A stretch of 64,000 nt of DNA from Dastarcus helophoroides (lineage: Eukaryota; Arthropoda; Insecta; Coleoptera; Bothrideridae). Shown piece after piece: positions 36,227 through 47,600 of this stretch (positions within the stretch are counted from its first letter, which is position 1; each line of letters opens with the position of its first letter). Below the pieces are notes generated by a model. The model was not told the DNA's origin and ran no database searches. It was given only the letters and a program-made list of their open reading frames with translations. Where the stretch lies: positions 2,279,445 to 2,343,444 of the forward strand of contig CM053326.1 in assembly GCA_028583605.1 (NCBI GenBank), in the 5' to 3' direction. The translations under genes and the position numbers were made by a program.

Positions 36227-36306
36227 GGTGGAACGGACCGGTCCTTGAGTATCTTCAAAAAAAATCCTTCTTGGCTTCAGGGGACAAGTTTTGTCCTTCA
36301 ATTTTT
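36227..36306. repeat. Penelope-like module, collapsed inverted pair (copy 8)
   Basis: A minus fragment GGAACGGACCGGTCCTTGAG...TCTTCAAAAA joins directly to a plus fragment TCCTTCTTGGCTTCAGGGGA...CCTTCAATTTTT. The hammerhead-like centre has been lost. Confidence 0.65.
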
Positions 36307-36869
36307 AAACACAAAGATAACAAACTATTAATCATGATAAATAAGGTGCATTAATGTTTAAAAGGATCAGGGATTTAGAAATAATGACGACTGCTCTAAT
36401 ATAAAAGCATAATCCGACGACAGTTGACAGCTGAAATGAAACACGGGAATTCCCCGAATCGTAAACACGAAGAAAGTGGAGTACTATCAGATTTTGTTTA
36501 GCTCTTGCAGTTGGCAGCACTTGTGGCGCTGGTACGAAATTTCGTCAATGTGAAAGAGAAGGAAAGGAACATTCATTGGAGCGAATGAGAGAGATATCAG
36601 CGCGATGACTACCACGCAAGGGAGCAGCGAGTCCAGTTTTATAATGCGCGGTTATGTGCTATTGTGCGGGTGCGCGAGGCCCCCTACAAGAGCGAGGCCC
36701 CGGGCGGTTGCCCTACTTGCCACCCCCAAAGGCCGCCGCTGACTTTAAGTTATTTTATTACCTGTTACCGGTCTTAAAAATTTTAATTTAGTGGTTGAAA
36801 ACGTTACACGCGTATTAATAAATACACTACAAAACTTGAAAAAAGTTTATTTACTCTTTTTGAAGTAAA

Positions 36870-38580
36870 AATTACAAGGGCGTAGAAAGGACATCAATTT
36901 GAAAAAAAATTATCATTGAATGTTAACTTTTTCTCTGAATCCCGAGATTAAAGTCAAAATTTCGACTTTAATATCAAAATTTCGAAAAAAAGTCGAAATT
37001 TGTAGTCTAGAGTCGAAATTTCTAGAAAAAAGTAGTAATTTTACTTTTTAAATCGAAATTTAACGAAATGTTACCAAGGCGTAGAAAAAACATTATTAAA
37101 AAAATGCTATTTTTAAAAATGTCGACTTTTTTTCCCAAATTTCGATATTAAGCTCAAAATTTCGGCTTTTTTCTCGAAATTTTGACGTTTTTTTCACATT
37201 AAGATTTTTTCTCGAAATTACAAAATTTTATCCGAAACTTCGTTTTTTGTTTCTCAAATTTCGACTTTTTTCTTCAAATTTTGACCTTAATATCGAAATT
37301 TCGACTTTTCTTCTCGAAATTTCGACTTTTCTCGCAAATTTTGATTTTTTCTCGAAATTTCGACTTTTTTTCTCGAAATTTCGACTTTTCTCGCAAATTT
37401 CGATTTTTTTCTCGAAATTTCGACTTTTTTTCTCGAAATCTCGACTTTTTTTCTCAAATTTCGACTTTTTTCTCAAAATATTGACCTTAGTATCGAATTT
37501 TTTTTCAAAATTTCGTCTTTAAACTCAACATTTTGACTGTTTCTTTCAAAATTTCGATACTTTTCTTAAATTTCGACTTTTTTCTCAAAATTTGACATTT
37601 TTTTGGAAATTATTTCCACTTTGTTCCGAAAATTTCAACTTTTTTGAAATGTTACAAAGGCGTAGAATTTTGAAAAAATGTTATTTTTAGAAATTTCAAC
37701 TTTTTTTCCCAAACCTCGATTTTAAGCTCGAAATTTTAACTTGTTTCTCGAAATTTCTACTTTTTTCTTAAATTTCCACTTTTTTTCTCAAAATTTTGAC
37801 TTTTTTCTTAACGTTTCGAGCTTTTTCGCGAAATTTCATTTTTTTTCCCAAATTTCAACTTTTTTCTCAAAATATTGACCTTAATATAGAAAGTTCGACA
37901 TTTTTCTGGAAATTTCGATTTTAAAGTCAAAATTTCAACTTTTTTTTCGAAATGTCGACTTTTTTTTTCTCAAAATATCGACTTCTTTCTCAAAATCTCC
38001 ACTTTTTATCAAATTTCGATTTTTTCTCGAAATTTCGACGTTTTTCTCCAAATTTCGAATTCTTTCTCAAATTTCAACTTTTTTCTCGGAATTTCGACTT
38101 ACGTTTTTCTCAAATTTTGACTCTTCTTCTCGAAATTTCGAGCTTCGAAGTTTCGACTTTTTCTCAAATTTCGACCTTTTTCTTAAATTCCGACTTTTTT
38201 CTCGAAATTTTGATCTTAATCTCAAAATTTCGACTTTAAACTCAAAATTTTGATATTTTTTCTCTCCAAATTTCGACTTTTTTCGGAAATTTCGGCTTTT
38301 TCTGTCGAAATTTCGACTTTTCTTTCGAAATTTCGACCTTTTTTTCAAATTTCGACTGTTTTCTCAAGTTTGGACCTTTTTTTCTCGAAATTTCGACTTT
38401 TTCCTCTAAATTCGACTTTTTTTCTCGAAATTTCGACTCTTTCTCAAATTTCGACTTTTCTTCTCGAAATTTCGACTTTTATCTCGAAATTTTCACTTTT
38501 TTCTCAAATTTCCATCTTTTTTTCCAAATTTCGACTTTTTTCTCAACATTTCAACTTTAATCTCGAAATTTCTAGGGAAA
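36870..38580. repeat. T-rich array, 19-21 bp unit, in the outer hAT element
   Basis: Regular TTTTTTCTCGAAATTTCGAC units, the reverse complement of the 23.2-24.6 kb array. TTACAAAGGCGTAGAA-type words recur at about 36868, 37071 and 37650. Polarity flips to A-rich after about 38720. Confidence 0.88.
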
Positions 38581-38724
38581 AGACCAAAATTTGCTAATTA
38601 AAAATAGCAATTATTGGTCGCACCCTACTATCAACTGTCAAGATTGTTGGGGAAGAGGAGTGATGGGACGTAACTGTCGTCTGCCTAATTTAACCATAGA
38701 GTGTGCTTATTATAGAGCGAATTA

Positions 38725-39200
38725 TTCTCGAAATTTCGAGAAAAAATTCGATATCAAAGTCAAAATTTCGCGATTAAAGTTGAAACTTCGAGATTAATCT
38801 CGGAATTTTAGGAAAAAGTAAAAATTTCAAGAAAAAAGTCGATTTCTTAAGAAAAAATCGAAATTTTGAGTGTAAAGTCAAAATTTCAGGTTTAAAGTCG
38901 AAATTTCGAATTTAAATCCGAAATTTCGAGATTAGAGTTGAAATTTCGAGACAAAAAGTCGAAATTTCGAAAAAATCAACATTTCGAAAAAAAGTCTAAA
39001 TCTCTTCAAGTATTTTTTTAAATCAATGTCTTTTTTACGCTTTTGTAAAATGTTGAAATTTCAAAATATAATTTTGTTTAATCAACGCCTTTCTACGCTT
39101 TTGTACAATGTGGACTTTGAACTCGAAATTTCGAATTTTTTCTCGAAATTTCTACTTTAACCTTGAATTGTCAAGAAGAAAGTCGAAATTTTGGGTAATA
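38725..39200. repeat. A-rich array segment after the polarity switch
   Basis: GAAATTTCGAGATTAAAGTC-type units, with TTTTACGCTTTTGTA words at about 39027 and 39093. It is separated from the T-rich block by a unique 120-bp stretch that has a partial duplicate at 39600-39660 (GGGGCTTAACTGTCATCTGC). Confidence 0.8.
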
Positions 39201-39274
39201 AAAAATTGAATTTAGTGAACGTATTCTACTGCTAAGTGTCAATATTAAATTGTAAAAGAGTCGGTGCTTAGAAT

Positions 39275-39591
39275 ACATATATGTAATACTTCTATATGGC
39301 GCGTTGTGTATAATCGCTACTGCAAAATGCTTTGTCAAAAAAGTGAGATGAAAGTATATGTCGTACTTTTTCAAGGACAAGCATTCATTTATTTATAGCG
39401 GGAACAGATGACAAGATGGACGGGAACACTAATAAATGAATGACAACTGACGAGAAGAGGGATATTTGAAATAAACTTTGGGATTGGTTAATATATTCTG
39501 TCCTCGAAAAAGACAAACATATATATCCATCGCGCCTTTTTGACACAAATAAAGGGACAAAACACGCCATACAGAAGTATTACATATATGT
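39275..39591. mobile_element. MITE with about 30-bp inverted ends
   Basis: ACATATATGTAATACTTCTA near 39275-39294 and its inverted partner ending at 39591 (AGAAGTATTACATATATGT) extend into GGCGCGTT / AACACGCC. Length about 317 bp. Flanks share AGAAT but no exact target duplication was set. It is nested in the outer hAT element. Confidence 0.6.
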
Positions 39592-39689
39592 CAGAATATA
39601 GTCTTATATTCTAAGGGTTGGTGGGGCTTAACTGTCATCTGCCTAACTTAATCATAGAATAAGAAATTTCGACATCTTGAAATTTCGTG

Positions 39690-40010
39690 AAAAAAAGTTG
39701 AAATTTCGAGATTAAAGCCGAAATTTCGACTTTATCTATGACATTTTCTCAAAACAAGTCGAAATTTGGAGAATAAAGTAGACCTAAAGTAGACATTTCC
39801 ACTTTAATCTCCTAATTTCCAGTTTAAACTTCATATTTCTAAATATTTTTTTATAAATGAATACCCTTTCTACATCTTATTAAAAAACCAAAAATGCATA
39901 AATAAAAAACAAAGCAGAAAATAAATATGTATCGGATTTTTCTAATTAGGAATAAATAATTAAAATATAAATATTAATGTTTAAAATCCAAGAACAAACT
40001 TTCAAAATTA
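39690..40010 (+). repeat. Segment homologous to 24700-25040
   Basis: See the partner entry. Here it forms the inner 3' part of the outer hAT-like element, about 190 bp from its 3' end. Confidence 0.8.
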
Positions 40011-41879
40011 ATCTACGCCAATTCATTATTATCATTCAATTTTTCTTTTATTAGAAATGTTTAAAAATTTCACCAATAAGGCGATTAATCGGAAATCGAT
40101 CTTTCAGCACCCAATTTTATCGGGAAACGATAGTTTTGCTCACGATTCGAATCGATCCAAAAATCGATTATTTTAAAAAGCAATCAACATCCCTACTCTG
40201 CCTATCTATGAGAAGGCGCGGGAGCTGCCAGTGACAGTCAGACTGCCATCTGTCATTGATTATGAGGTTGACCGCCAAATTTAAATTCAAATTTTACAGT
40301 CCTACAATATTCCTGAAAAGGAAAAATACTAAAAAAACTCAATCGTTTTCCCATAAACGTTGAGTTTTTTCTCGAAATTTTCGTTTTTTCTCAAAATTCT
40401 GAGTTTACGTTTTAAAATTTTTATTATTTTCGAGACTTATAATAGACATTTTGAAAAAGAATGAAAATTTGAAAAATGTCTTTAAAAATGTTGAGGTAAA
40501 AAGTGAACAAATCGGGAGTAGATAAATTTCGAGGAAACAGTCAAAAACTGAAAAATTCAAGCTTAAAGTCAAAATTTCAGTAGAAACGCGAACAGCAAAT
40601 CTGAAATATCGAACCTGGAGAAAAAAAAATCAAAATTTAGAAAAAATAATAACTTAGGTAATACAAATACATAAAAAATGCCAACATTTCCAGAATAAAA
40701 TCAAATTGATGAAAAATAAATTGCATCTATTACAAAAGGTACGAATTTTATATTTTGAGGAAAAATTGACTATTTCTATAAAAAGTTAAAATTTTGAATC
40801 AAAATTTTTGTTAAAATGTGAAAATTGGAACTGAAATCCATAGAAAAGTCAAAATTTATATAAAAAAGAGGCTATCTAGACTAATATTATAAAGAGAGAA
40901 CTTCTGATCGATTAAAAAACTTTTAAATTTTGTTTTATAAGCTAAGGTTTTCGAAAGCAATTTTGACTCCATAAAACAAAATTTTGAAAAAAAGGTAAGT
41001 TTAAAAAAGTGTTTTTCTTAAGTTAAAAATTAACCCAAGGCGGAACTTTAAAAAGGGTTCAAACTTAAAAAAATCGAAACAGTACAATTTTTTTTTAGAA
41101 ATTTCGAGCCAAAGTCTAAATTTCGAAAATATGACATAACTTTAAAAAAAAAAAGAGTCTAAAGTTTGAGAAACGGGGGCACATTTGAAAAATGGTTAAA
41201 TTTTTTAATAAAAGTAAAAGCTATGAAAAAGAACGAAACTTTCAAAGTCGACATTTTGAAAAAAAAATTAAAAATATTGACGAAAAGACAAAATTCTCAA
41301 AAAAAAGTAGAAACATAATTTTTAAAAAATTTAAAAAATCAATAAAAAGTAAATATTTTAATAAGGTTAAAGGCTTTCAAAAAGGTAGAATTTTTCAAAA
41401 GTCAAAATCTTCAAGTAAAGTAAAAACTGAGAAAACAAATCAAATCTTTGCAAATCAATAGAAATTTTTAAAAGAAAAGTGGAAATTACTAAAACAAAAT
41501 CACCAAATTTTTACAAGTCGAGTTTTTACGATAAAATCAAAAATTTCAGAACAAGCGAAATTCCTCGAAAAACTAAACTATGAAATTAAAAATTTTGAAG
41601 AAATTTTGAAATATTCAAAAAACTCGAAATCCTGAAAAAAGTCAAAATTTGAAATATCTGAACTTTTAAAAAATCGAAATTGAAACAAAAATAAACCTCT
41701 TTGTTAATTTTAAAAAAATTACCGACTAAGATAAAATTCTGAAAAAAAAAGTAGAAAGGAATTTTGAGTAGAAGTTTTGAAGAAAGTAAGCAAAACGCCA
41801 GAAGTCAAGATTTTCAATAACTTCGAAATTTTCAAAGGAAAAGTTTTTCAAGGCGTATGTTTGGTGATTCGTCTCTTTT

Positions 41880-42195
41880 CTACAAGTACTATTATGGAAG
41901 TTGCTCGCAGGAATTAATAGGATTAATCCCCCCCAAGGGCAATATTCCTGATGCGTACTAGATAGTTGGAGACAGCAAATTCCTGTGCGGTCCAGCTTGA
42001 TACAGTGAGGACTTCTGTCTACGGAGATTTTTTTTCTATAAAACTTCCAAGTTATGGAACTTGTTACCGAAAGGATTTTCCCCAAAAATTACAACCTATT
42101 CTTGTTCAAGAAGGCGGTTCATCGCCATCTATCCTTGTTTCCGCATCCTACTCGCAGTACTTTGAAAGCATAATAAGGTTACCCTTTGTGACTTG
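41880..42195 (+). mobile_element. LINE 3' end, 5'-truncated (jockey-like family)
   Basis: Same tail as at 22735-23044, including ACAGCAAATTCCTGTGCGGT and CCTTTGTGACTTGATTAAAC, then an A-rich tail (AACAAAAAAAATAAAAAAAA). Inserted in the A-rich array. Confidence 0.8.
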
Positions 42196-42829
42196 ATTAA
42201 ACTTTAACAAAAAAAATAAAAAAAACCAAAAAAAAAGTTAAAATCTTTGAAACTTGAAATCGAAGATCAAAATCTTTATAATAATCTAAAATTTAAGAAA
42301 AAGTCATATTAAAAAAAAATGGAAATGTTAAAAAACTGGAAACTGTGAAATTCGAAATTTTCAATAGAAGTGCCAACATTTTCAAAAAAATTGAAATTTT
42401 TAAGTTAGATTTAAAAATAAAGTGGAATTTAAAAAATGTCGAATCAAAAAATGAAAATCAAAATATACAAAAAGGCAAAATTTGCCAAAAATTGAAATCC
42501 CGGAAAAAGACGATATTTTGATAAAGTCGAAAATTTCAAATAAGTAGAAATATCCAAAAAAAGTTGAAATTTTGAAAAAAGGGTGAATCTTTTTAAAAAA
42601 AGTAAAAATATTTTTAAAAAATTCGCGGTTTTCCGAAAAGTTACAACTTCGAATAAAAGTCAATATTTTCGAAACGTAACATTTTCAAATAAAGTAGAAT
42701 TTTGGAAAAAAAAAGGTCAAGTTTTTCAACTAAGGTGGAAATTGCAGGATCGATTGTTTTGTTAAATCGCAATTTTTAAAGGTCAACATTTTGAAAAAGT
42801 TGAAATGTTCAAAAATGCAACTTTTTTAA

Positions 42830-43061
42830 CCCTTTCGCGCCGAAGACCGTATATTCCCGTGTTAAAAAAAAGTCATAAATAGTCGAAGACTGTATTTATC
42901 CGAATTATATTTTTAATTTAGTACAATATTCTTGTAGGGACGCTGATTATTGTACCTTTCCGGTAAATGTATGCTATAATGATGAAGACCATCGTAAACC
43001 TCGAAAACTGCTCGCCTTATGGGCATACTTAAAAATAGGAAAATAGCACGTCGCAAAAGAG
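42830..43061. mobile_element. piggyBac-like MITE, 232 bp, TTAA target sites
   Basis: TTAA lies on both sides (42826-42829 and 43062-43065). Ends CCCTTTCGCGCCG and CGTCGCAAAAGAG are inverted repeats at 10 of 13 positions. The interior has GAAGACCGTATATTCCCGTG and a GAAGACTGTATTTATCCG near-repeat. No transposase. It lies in the A-rich array, whose A-rich texture stops and resumes exactly at the TTAA sites. Confidence 0.75.
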
Positions 43062-43449
43062 TTAAAATAGGAGTAGAATTTAAAAAAAGTCAAAACTTTC
43101 AAAAGAGCGAAAATACGAGAATCCAAATTTTCAAGGTCGACATTTAAAAAAAACTGAAATTATTAAAAAAGCAGAATTCTTCAAAGAAAAACGAAATTTA
43201 TAACAACATAAATATTTCGAGAAAAAGCCGAAATATTGAAAAAATCAAACTTTTCAAAGAAAGTCCAAAAATATTTTTAAAAAATTTAAAATTCTAAAAG
43301 TATTTAAATTTGTTTTTGAAGAATTCTGCTTTTTTAAAAATATCAGTTTTTTTATAAATGTCGAGCTTGAAAATTTGGAAAAAAAACTTTTTTCTTATTT
43401 CTCCTCAAACGACGCTTTTTTCTTTCTGCTCGCGAAATTAAGATTTTTT

Positions 43450-43678
43450 TTAAATCGAACTGACTGGTCTTTGGTTCCCTTTAAAAATTAAAATATAAAT
43501 CTAGTCCCCTGAAACCTAGAAAAATTAAAAAACATAACAGAGGTTGCTCTAACGCGTTTCAATAGCCAAGTGTCTCTCTGAAGATGATAGCTTGGCTGTC
43601 GAAACGCGTTAGAGCAACCTTTGTTGTGTTTTTGAATTTTTTTTGGCTTCAGGGGACAAGATTTGTATTTCAATTTTA
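43450..43678. repeat. Inverted pair of Penelope-like modules (copy 9, best preserved)
   Basis: A minus arm (43450-43570) and a plus arm (43591-43678) flank TGTCTCTCTGAAGATGATAG. Each arm contains GCGTTAGAGCAACC-, TTTTTAA/GAATTTTT- and CAGGGGAC-type boxes. It sits at the edge where the A-rich array ends and unique sequence starts. Confidence 0.75.
43574..43614 (+). ncRNA. Hammerhead-like ribozyme motif (variant with tiny stem III)
   Basis: Order: CTCT (stem I 5'), CTGAAGA (matches CUGANGA), stem II as ATAGC-TTG-GCTGT within GATAGC/GCTGTC, GAAAC, a minimal ACGCGT stem III ending GTT, then AGAG (stem I 3', pairs with CTCT). An extra T after CTGAAGA departs from the textbook core. Small hammerhead variants with reduced stem III are known from Penelope-like retroelements, which fits the context. 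Cleavage activity is an inference. Confidence 0.45.
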
Positions 43679-43679
43679 A

Positions 43680-44630
43680 GATGAATCACAGCCCTCCACA
43701 TTCACAAATAAAACGGATCAGACTTCCAAAATCACTTATGGTGCATTGTATTAGAGAAACTGTGCAAATTACAAAATGCAATAATATACAGAGTGTCTAT
43801 TTAAAAATCAAAAGTTGATGTAAGTTTTGGCGAAACTGACAGCAGTAGGAATGTCATTTTCATGTGAAAAATTGACGATTTATTCAGAGTAGCAAGTTTC
43901 ACAATCAAAGAATAAGTTTTACACTCGATTTATTATGAACATATATTGATTAAAGTCTTTGCCTATAATTAGGTTTCTTCTTATGCTGTTTCATTATTTT
44001 ATTTAAAAGCACAAGCTAAACATCCTAGCAAGCCTATTAATTATAAACTTAAATAATAATCATGTAATTTATATCGTATAAAAAATTAAATCTTAAAATT
44101 AATTATTGTTTAACACATTGTCTTTACACTTTAATTTTTTTTAATTGTTTTGAAATTCGACTTGGCCAATAATTATGTTAAATAAAACCTATACTTTGAA
44201 TTTAATATATTTCCTAAGTAATTCGTATAGTATTTATTTACCTTGTAGATATTACAAATTATAGAATAAAATCGAAAAGACTCACTTTCAAATGTATTGA
44301 TGGCACAAATGTTACTATTATATAAACTTATGTTACGCACAAGGTTTGGTAGTATGGCACTAATTGTTTCAACTATTACTTAATTGTAAATTAGTTATTC
44401 TGCAGAGAAATATTCACTTGTGACTTTCTCTTTTATCCCTTCTCTTGTTCTTAGCGGAATGCTAAATGGCTAATGACACTGTCCTGACAAGTTCAGGATA
44501 TTTATGGTTACATTATTAAATTTTTATTTATAGGCTGGAGGATAATTAACATGTTTTTCCGATAACAGACTATATTTTAACGTCGTTGAACATCTACGTC
44601 TAATAAAATATATGTATAACTAGATTATGT
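43680..44630. other. Intergenic sequence without recognised features
   Basis: AT-rich, higher complexity than the arrays. No coding exon with splice support and no inverted ends were seen. Confidence 0.5.
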
Positions 44631-44639
44631 TAGATTGGA

Positions 44640-47600
44640 TTATATATGGGTCGTTTCGTGTTTCCCGAACTCGACCCAAGATCTTTTGTGCATACCCTGA
44701 TCTATGTAGTTCCCATATTAAAACTCTGGTAGAAGTTTATTATGGACCTGGGATTGAGTTTTTCCACATCTGAGGGGTCTAAGGACGGCCATCCAAGTTG
44801 GACGTGCCTTTTGCGTGCAAGGGCATCGCACTTGCATAGCACATGTTCTGCATTTTCCGCAGCTTCTGCGCAAAAGCGGCATAGGTCTGTTTTAGCCTGA
44901 CCCATTTTCTTGAGGTGATACCTCATAGGGCAATGTCCTGTTAAGAGGCAGGTTAGGATCCTCAATTCGGATTTGCCGCGTTCTAACTAGACCTTTGTCT
45001 TTTCAACAGTTCCAGATATGAATCTTTTCGCCTGTCGTAGTCTTGGATATGATCTCCAGTGGGAAATTCTTGACTTTGCTTCCCATTTTTTGATCTCATT
45101 GTTGATTTGACTTTTCGAAAAACCAAAAGCCGGTTCAGGTTCAAGAAATAACGATGTAGATCCTTCTCTAGCGAGTTGGTCCGCAGCTTTATTCCGTTGT
45201 GCCCTGGCACCCACTTATGACTGTTGTGTTTAGCCAGTTGCATTAGAGTTTGTTGACAGTCCCAAACTAGTTTGGATTTGACAAGGCAGCTGCTAAGAGC
45301 CTTTATTGCTGCTTGGCTATCAGAATTAATGTAGATCTTTGTTCCTTTCAGGTTTCTTCGAAGACACTCGTAGGCGCAGAGTTCTATTGCATGTATTTCA
45401 GTTTGAAAGACAGTTTGGTCTTTTCCCAAGGCTTTAGAAAACCTACCGTTGGGGCCATAAATTCCCACTCCAGTCCCATGTGCTATCTTTGATCCATCTG
45501 TAAACCAGATGAATATTTTGTGTTTTTCTTCAGGTACTGATTGAGCGTCAGTGTGGCTATCTAAGTCCACCTCAAAATAATGATTAAATTCGTACCTGGG
45601 TTGCATATAATCAACCGATCTTGCTAAAATCACCGGGCAACATTCCTTGAGAATTCCCATGTGATCAGCGAAGTCTCCTTCTTTAAATTGTTTTATTAGC
45701 AGTAAACTTGAGGCTCCTTTGATTGCCTCCCTCTTCACTAAAAGGTGGAGAGGAGTTAGACCTAGCATTACCTCCATTGCTGCTGTTGGGTAGGTGCTCA
45801 TTGCGCCTGTTATGCCCAGACATGTATACCTTTGAACTATGTTCGGTTGGTTTTGTGCTGTCTTTTTCGTTATCTTTGGCCACCATACTAAAGAAGCGTA
45901 TGTGATCAGGGGTGTAATTATCATCCTATATGATCAATAGATCATTTTCGATTTCAGACCCCAGGTTTTGTTGAATAATCTGCGGTACGTCCAGAACGCT
46001 GTCGTGGTTCGCTTGATTATTTTAGTCAAATGAGAATTCCAGGTGAGCTTTTGGTCTAGGACTATTTCTAGATATTTAGTCCCACTTGAGAAGTTAAGTT
46101 TAACTCCATTCATAGTGGCAGCTGTTAGATTTAGCTTCCTTCTCTTAGTGAAAGGAATTATAATTGTTTTATTTGGGTTTACACTTAACCCTTGTTTTGA
46201 ACACCAGTTATTAATGGCGTTCAGGGCTTTTTGCATTAAATCCGACAGGATTTTATCATTTTTGCCCCTGATAATGACATTAATATCATCTGCATAACCT
46301 ATTGCTTCAAAGCCCGAGTATATTTAGGAGATCATCAACCACGATGGCCGACAGTAATGGAGATAAAACAGCTCCTTGGGGATAACCCCTAGCTGCGCTC
46401 ACTGTAACTAAATCACTGCCTAAGGTTGCTTTGATCCTCCTACCATCTAACATGGAGACGATCCAGTCGATGCTAGGTTTCTCAAAACTTTTTTGACAAC
46501 TGCTGACTTTATGGATTCATATGAGGTATTATCAAAAGCACCCTTTATGTCTATAAATCCACAAAGAGCTATTTCTTTGTTTGAGTGTGCATTTTCTATC
46601 TTTTTGACAAGACTGTGTAAGGCTGTCTCTGTGGATTTGCCTTCTTGATAGGCAAATTGATTTTCATGAAGCGGATTTTTTGACTGCACTTCGCTTCTAA
46701 TGTATTGGTTCATAATTTTCTCTATTGTTTTCAGAAGAAATCATGTTAGACTAATGGGTCTATATGATTTAGACTGCGCAGACGGTCGTTTGCCTGCCTT
46801 TGGTATATAGACCACATTAACGTCTCTCCAGCTTATTGGAATGTAGCTTAACGTGTAACTAGCTTTGAGAATTGTAGCTAGTTGCTCCATTATGCCGTGC
46901 TGTAGTAGGGCTAAGAAGATTTTATCTTCACCTGGTGCTTTATAGGGCTCAAAACGAATTCACCGCTTATTTTGTCTTGCTTTTTGTAAATATCTTCTCC
47001 GTCAGGCTTTTTACTCGATTATAGGCTGGTCTCCTGCAAAGGCACCACTGTTGTGGGTATTTCCAATTTCCATAGATCCAGGAAAGTGAGTTCGCATAAG
47101 CAACCTTACACTTTTCAGGTGGTTCTTGGTGTAACTTCCGTCTTGGTGTTGAAAAAGTCCTATTCCATTCGAGTGATCTTTAGATGGGATTTTCTGGATT
47201 CGCTTGACTGGGACACATCTTTAATCCTCTTAGAAAAGCTCCTCTATGATTTTCTTTTAGACCTTCTAAGCTCTTTATTGTATTCTGTTAGGGCTTTTTT
47301 GTATTCGCCCTAGTTATTGGTGCGTTTAGCCTTATTGAACAGTTTTCTCGTTTCAGCCCTTAATTTGCTGAGCGTCCTGTTCCACCAGAGTGTTGATTTA
47401 TTACCAACTCTTCGTTTTACTGGACAGCTCTGCTCATAACTGTTTGTTATGAGAGCTCTCACTTCGTTAGCATAAAATTTTAAATCATCAACCGTTTCAA
47501 TTGAGTAGTCGGTTAAATTTCCGATTTAAGTTTGGTTCTGTATAGATCCCAATCCCAATTGGGGTTTCTGTATTCACTGAAGGCCGTTATTTTAGCCTCT

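Larger units (their letters stand above)
33438..36741 (+). mobile_element. hAT-like element (inner), 3304 bp, perfect 8-bp TSD
   Basis: Ends are CAGGGGCGGCCTT and AAGGCCGCCGCTG (one mismatch over 13 bp), with further GC-rich similarity inward (CGAGGC...CGGGCGG). ACTTTAAG flanks both sides exactly (33430-33437 and 36742-36749). The interior is mostly a T-rich array (33590-36000), a Penelope-like module fragment (36227-36306) and a short GC-richer 3' region. No transposase frame was seen. Confidence 0.88.
33033..40195 (+). mobile_element. hAT-like element (outer), about 7.2 kb including nested DNA
   Basis: Ends are TAGGGATGTCGAT and ATCAACATCCCTA, inverted repeats of 13 bp with one mismatch. 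The subterminal regions are rich in ATCGAT words on both sides. Flanks GTCTGTCT and CTCTGCCT match at 6 of 8 positions, as expected for an old 8-bp hAT duplication. The interior holds T-rich and A-rich arrays, the inner hAT element and a MITE. No transposase was found, so it is non-autonomous. Confidence 0.7.
32922..40306 (+). mobile_element. Solo LTR (about 222 bp) split by a hAT-like element
   Basis: The two halves are 32922-33032 (TGTAAGGAAGAGC...) and 40196-40306 (...ACAGTCCTACA). They give TG..CA ends flanked by ATAT on both sides (32918-32921 and 40307-40310). The interruption begins and ends exactly at the termini of the element 33033-40195. No internal retrotransposon sequence is present. 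Confidence 0.75.
32530..43445. repeat. A-rich array hosting the nested insertions
   Basis: A-rich TTTCGAAAAAGT-type sequence at 32530-32921 resumes at 40307 and runs to about 43445. The solo LTR at 32922/40306 interrupts it, and a LINE tail (41880-42195) and a piggyBac-like MITE (42830-43061) have also inserted. No host gene was seen. Confidence 0.65.

Noticed and set aside
37228..38597. Long open frames on both strands reading FFSKFRLF / KKSRNFEK repeats
   Set aside because: They follow from a 19-21 bp AT-rich repeat with few stops; both strands are open at once and no start, splice or domain evidence exists.
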